DNA of 64,000 nt. Origin: Thalassotalea sediminis (GTDB taxonomy: Bacteria; Pseudomonadota; Gammaproteobacteria; Enterobacterales; Alteromonadaceae). Below the pieces are notes generated by a model. The model saw only the letters and a list, made by a program, of their open reading frames with translations, made no database searches and was not told the DNA's origin. Of this stretch, positions 61,340-64,000 are shown piece after piece. Numbering within the stretch: position 1 is the stretch's first letter; every line of letters starts with the position of its first letter. The stretch is taken from contig NZ_AP027361.1 of the NCBI RefSeq assembly GCF_030295915.1, positions 496,001 to 560,000 of the forward strand, read 5' to 3'. The position numbers and the translations under genes were made by a program.

Positions 61340-63343
61340 ATGCAAGACAGCACATATGCATTAGGTTTTTTTTACATATTTCAATTGTGTATGTCAGGAG
61401 CGTTGGCATTTTTATTATATCAATATTTTAAAGATGTAGGTCATGGCTTCGTTAAGTATTGGGCGCTGGGCTTTATTTGTTTAGCGGTAAAGTTCTTGTC
61501 AATGGCGCTTCAAAATTTTACACCAGCAATACCGGATACTGATTGGTTAAAAATATTTATTGCTATAGGTGGTCAGATAGGTGCTTATAGCTTTGCACTG
61601 TTTTTCGTTTTTGGCTTTTTAGAATCATTAAATAAATTTTCAACGCTTTTAAAGTATCGAATTTGGCTAGTAAGTGCGGCTGTTATTTTTGCGACTACCG
61701 TTACTTTGGTATTTTCTCAAGATATATATGGTGCATTTAATCGCTTTTATATTCGAGTAAGTTTACTAGATTTTATTTTGTCGGGTGTGTTTTTTGGTGT
61801 TTCTGTATTACTCATGAATAGTCAAAAACGCTTTTTCGCGGCTAAAATGCTCATCACCATTTGTCTTATTTTGAGTGTACGTTTTGTCATTTTTTCGTTT
61901 CTGTCCGTTGTGATGTTGCGCGAAACGCAGTTTACGCAAATAGAACTTATCTTTCGCTATTTTGATTTTGCCTGTTACGCCATGCTTGGTGTAAGTTTGC
62001 TCCTATGGATGCAGGGAGCAGAAAGGAATGCGGCAGAACAGGCAATTAATCGTGCAACGTATATGGGAAAACACGATATGCTAACTGGCGCACTAAATCG
62101 TGAACAAGTTATTGAAAACATCCCTTCAGCCATTGAAGCGGCTGTAAATAAAAGACTTAAACTGGCCATATACCTTATTGATCTAAAAAGGTTTAAGTTT
62201 ATAAATGACACCTACGGTTTGAAAATAGGTGATTTGGTGTTAGGGAAAGTCGCTAAGCGGTTGAAACAAAGTATATTACTACCACAAGTTGTGGGACGTA
62301 TAAGTGGTGACTCATTTGTCTTTGCTATTGAAATAGGTGACGAGGGCCAATTAGAAAAAGCTGCTCAACATATACATGACGTTATCTCACGCGCTTATCG
62401 AGTTAATAATCAAGAAATACATTTACAGGCAAGTGTTGGTTATTGTTTATCGCCTCAAGATGGAGACGATGCGGAAAATTTATTGCACAAGGCTAATTTA
62501 GCACTATTTCGCGCTGAAAATCGTAATATTCCAAGTATGCGTTATTCAACGGGCATGCAAGCAGATGGGAGCCATTTACCTGCTGCTGAAAAAGCAATTC
62601 GATTGGGTATTCAAAACAATGAGTTTTTGTTGTATTTTCAACCGCAATTAAACCTTGTTAGTAATCGTATTGAAGGCGTTGAAGCGTTGGTGCGTTGGCA
62701 ACATCCAGAACGTGGATTGTTGCAACCAGACCAGTTTTTACCTGATTTTGAAGCACTAGCATTAAATAGTGAGCTTGACGGTTATGTTTTAGAGCTTGCT
62801 TGTCAAAAGCTCGCTCACTGGTATCTGAATTATAAACGACGTATTACGATTGCCGTAAATGTCAGTGCTGCTGAATTCCAAGACCCAACCTTAGTATCAA
62901 AAATTCAAGGGCTATTGTTAAAGTACGATATTCCTTCTAAATATCTTGAATTAGAGATAACTGAAAATGTTGTTATTACCGATATTGAATCAGCCATGGA
63001 TACGATTGTAACCTTACAAAATATGGGCATTAAGGTGTCGATTGATGATTTTGGTACAGGGTACTCGTCGTTATCTTATTTACGTGAACTTCCTATTGAT
63101 AAAATAAAAATCGATCGCAGTTTTATTACCGACTTTGCGCGTAATGACTCAGATCTGACTATTGTTAAGTCGATGATTAAACTATCACACGGTTTAGGTA
63201 AAAGGGTACTTGCCGAAGGTGTAGAAAGCCAAGAGCAATTAGAATTGTTGAGAAAGCTAGGCTGTGATGCTGTGCAAGGTTTTTATATTAATCGACCGTT
63301 AACTGAAGACGCGCTCATTAAACAATTCTCTCGCCGTAGCTAA
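61340..63343 (+). CDS. Membrane GGDEF-EAL protein with degenerate GGDEF, probable phosphodiesterase
   Basis: A 667-residue protein. Residues 5-222 have about seven membrane helices forming a sensor module (7TM-like, of unassigned type). The GGDEF-like domain (about 240-400) has SGDSF at 322-326, lacking the second Gly and the Glu of the active loop, so cyclase activity is doubtful. The EAL domain (about 410-660) is intact: EAL at 448-450, NVSAAEF, EITEN, DDFGTGYSSL, KIDRSF and AEGVES. It is probably a c-di-GMP phosphodiesterase. ATG 61340 is preferred to the TTG directly ahead of it. Confidence 0.88.
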   Translation: MQDSTYALGFFYIFQLCMSGALAFLLYQYFKDVGHGFVKYWALGFICLAVKFLSMALQNFTPAIPDTDWLKIFIAIGGQIGAYSFALFFVFGFLESLNKFSTLLKYRIWLVSAAVIFATTVTLVFSQDIYGAFNRFYIRVSLLDFILSGVFFGVSVLLMNSQKRFFAAKMLITICLILSVRFVIFSFLSVVMLRETQFTQIELIFRYFDFACYAMLGVSLLLWMQGAERNAAEQAINRATYMGKHDMLTGALNREQVIENIPSAIEAAVNKRLKLAIYLIDLKRFKFINDTYGLKIGDLVLGKVAKRLKQSILLPQVVGRISGDSFVFAIEIGDEGQLEKAAQHIHDVISRAYRVNNQEIHLQASVGYCLSPQDGDDAENLLHKANLALFRAENRNIPSMRYSTGMQADGSHLPAAEKAIRLGIQNNEFLLYFQPQLNLVSNRIEGVEALVRWQHPERGLLQPDQFLPDFEALALNSELDGYVLELACQKLAHWYLNYKRRITIAVNVSAAEFQDPTLVSKIQGLLLKYDIPSKYLELEITENVVITDIESAMDTIVTLQNMGIKVSIDDFGTGYSSLSYLRELPIDKIKIDRSFITDFARNDSDLTIVKSMIKLSHGLGKRVLAEGVESQEQLELLRKLGCDAVQGFYINRPLTEDALIKQFSRRS

Positions 63344-63350
63344 TATGTAA

Positions 63351-63386
63351 AAAAGTTAAAAAAACACTCTGATTTTTTTAACTTTT
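63351..63386. terminator. A/T hairpin after the GGDEF-EAL gene
   Basis: The arms 63351-63364 and 63373-63386 pair over 14 A/T-rich positions around an 8-base loop, 8 bp after the stop. The stem has little GC, so its strength as terminator is uncertain. Confidence 0.5.
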
Positions 63387-63394
63387 GCCGATAA
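63387..63394 (+). promoter_or_regulatory. Sigma-28 (FliA) -10 element candidate
   Basis: GCCGATAA is an exact FliA -10 element, 57 bp before the chemoreceptor ATG. The matching -35 (TAAA) is not seen at the usual distance, so the promoter is only a candidate, but chemoreceptor genes are typical FliA targets. Confidence 0.5.
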
Positions 63395-63451
63395 TGTCTA
63401 TACTTACTTTTTAGAAGTCTCTTTTCTTAATACCATCAAAGGGTTGTATCT

Positions 63452-64000
63452 ATGCTGATTAAACACAAGCTAATTGCCAATACCTCAATACTTGGCTTAG
63501 CAATGTTATTTATGCTGCTACTCATATCTTATACCGAATCGTCATTGGAAGGGGACATTGAAGTTGCCAGAACGATAGGTAGCATTGAAGTGTCAGTTTT
63601 ACAATTGCGTCGTCATGAAAAGGATTTTCTCGCCCGTAAGGATATCAAGTACAATGATAAGTTCGATAAAACCTATCAAAAATTAATGGCTGATATTAAT
63701 CAGCTAGCACAGCTTTTAAGTGAAGATAGTCCGCCAGAAGTTGACAGAATGCGCAGTGTAATTATTGATTATGAGAAGCACTTTAAAAACATGATCGCAG
63801 CACAACAGCGTATAGGGCTCAGCCCAACAGATGGATTATACGGTAAATTGCGAGCCTCGGTACATAATGTTGAGGAACTGATTGGTGATAAAGACCACCA
63901 AATGTTAAGCATGATGTTGCAGTTACGCCGCAATGAAAAGGACTTCATGCTTCGTATAGATGATAAATATATAAACCGTTGGAATGATAATGCGCAGGAC
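63452..64000 (+). CDS. Methyl-accepting chemotaxis protein with HBM-type sensor (5' part)
   Basis: The first 183 residues of a longer protein cut by the window edge. A membrane helix lies at about 10-28. The periplasmic part is helical and repeats the motif LRRHEKDFLAR (near residue 52) as LRRNEKDFMLR (near residue 167), the signature of the helical bimodular (HBM) sensor of chemoreceptors such as McpS. HAMP and signalling domains are expected beyond the edge but not seen. AAAGGG is the ribosome site, and a FliA-type -10 lies upstream. Confidence 0.82.
   Translation, partial: MLIKHKLIANTSILGLAMLFMLLLISYTESSLEGDIEVARTIGSIEVSVLQLRRHEKDFLARKDIKYNDKFDKTYQKLMADINQLAQLLSEDSPPEVDRMRSVIIDYEKHFKNMIAAQQRIGLSPTDGLYGKLRASVHNVEELIGDKDHQMLSMMLQLRRNEKDFMLRIDDKYINRWNDNAQD

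Overview
The window is a chromosomal segment of a marine gammaproteobacterium, most likely of the order Alteromonadales and family Colwelliaceae (Colwellia/Thalassotalea-like). The basis is AT-rich DNA, a gammaproteobacterial rRNA operon, the pairing of ast and hut amino-acid catabolism with many c-di-GMP and chemotaxis proteins, and gene neighbourhoods shared with Shewanella and E. coli (sthA-fabR-trmA, ntrC-ntrB-glnA-typA, yihY-dtd-madA, pabA next to astC). The genus is an inference; no alignment was run.

Layout. 1-3.4 kb: the 5' part of a CheB/CheR fusion gene behind a GAF-PAS-GGDEF-EAL gene. 3.5-3.75 kb: a MITE-like repeat. 3.9-9.1 kb: a DUF3718 protein, then the arginine succinyltransferase operon astC-astA-astD with a DUF1338 (2-oxoadipate dioxygenase/decarboxylase family) gene. 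9.6-12.8 kb: an HDOD protein, pabA, and a module of small membrane protein, ECF sigma factor and putative anti-sigma factor. 12.9-16.5 kb: 5-oxoprolinase genes pxpA-pxpB-pxpC behind ycbX. 16.6-23.7 kb: mpl, ubiX, a secreted beta-propeller/amidohydrolase fusion, hemE. 23.8-28.4 kb: sthA, a fatty-acid desaturase, fabR and trmA. 28.9-29.3 kb: a membrane-anchored RRM protein. 29.6-35.4 kb: a complete rRNA operon with two promoters, 16S, tRNA-Ala, 23S and two 5S genes. 35.4-43.6 kb: epmA, a MerC-like protein, ntrC-ntrB, a DUF4124 protein, glnA and typA. 43.6-44.35 kb: an integrase-like scrap and two unannotated 59-residue genes. 44.35-53.3 kb: a DUF2959 lipoprotein, yihY, pip, dtd, madA, small genes, and a stomatin/NfeD cluster. 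53.7-59.0 kb: hutC-hutU-hutH and divergent hutI. 59.1-64 kb: two c-di-GMP-type genes, one with both domains degenerate and one with a degenerate GGDEF, then rraA and the start of an HBM-type chemoreceptor.

How the genes fit together. Nitrogen metabolism is the main theme. ast and hut degrade arginine and histidine to glutamate, pxpABC recovers glutamate from 5-oxoproline, and glnA with ntrBC controls assimilation. A sigma-54 promoter and NtrC-type boxes can be read directly in front of glnA, and another box lies in front of ntrB. The hut genes diverge from an intergenic region holding two identical 12-bp palindromes fitting HutC, and a desaturase diverges from fabR with two TACA-NN-TGTA palindromes between them.

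Most of the window is ordinary core genome. I saw no CRISPR array, prophage, transposase gene or defence island. The best candidates for something new are small: two 59-residue genes after typA, a gene-like open frame plus orphan terminator upstream of hemE, compensatory divergence of the tandem 5S genes, and tandem dyads in front of the MerC-like gene.
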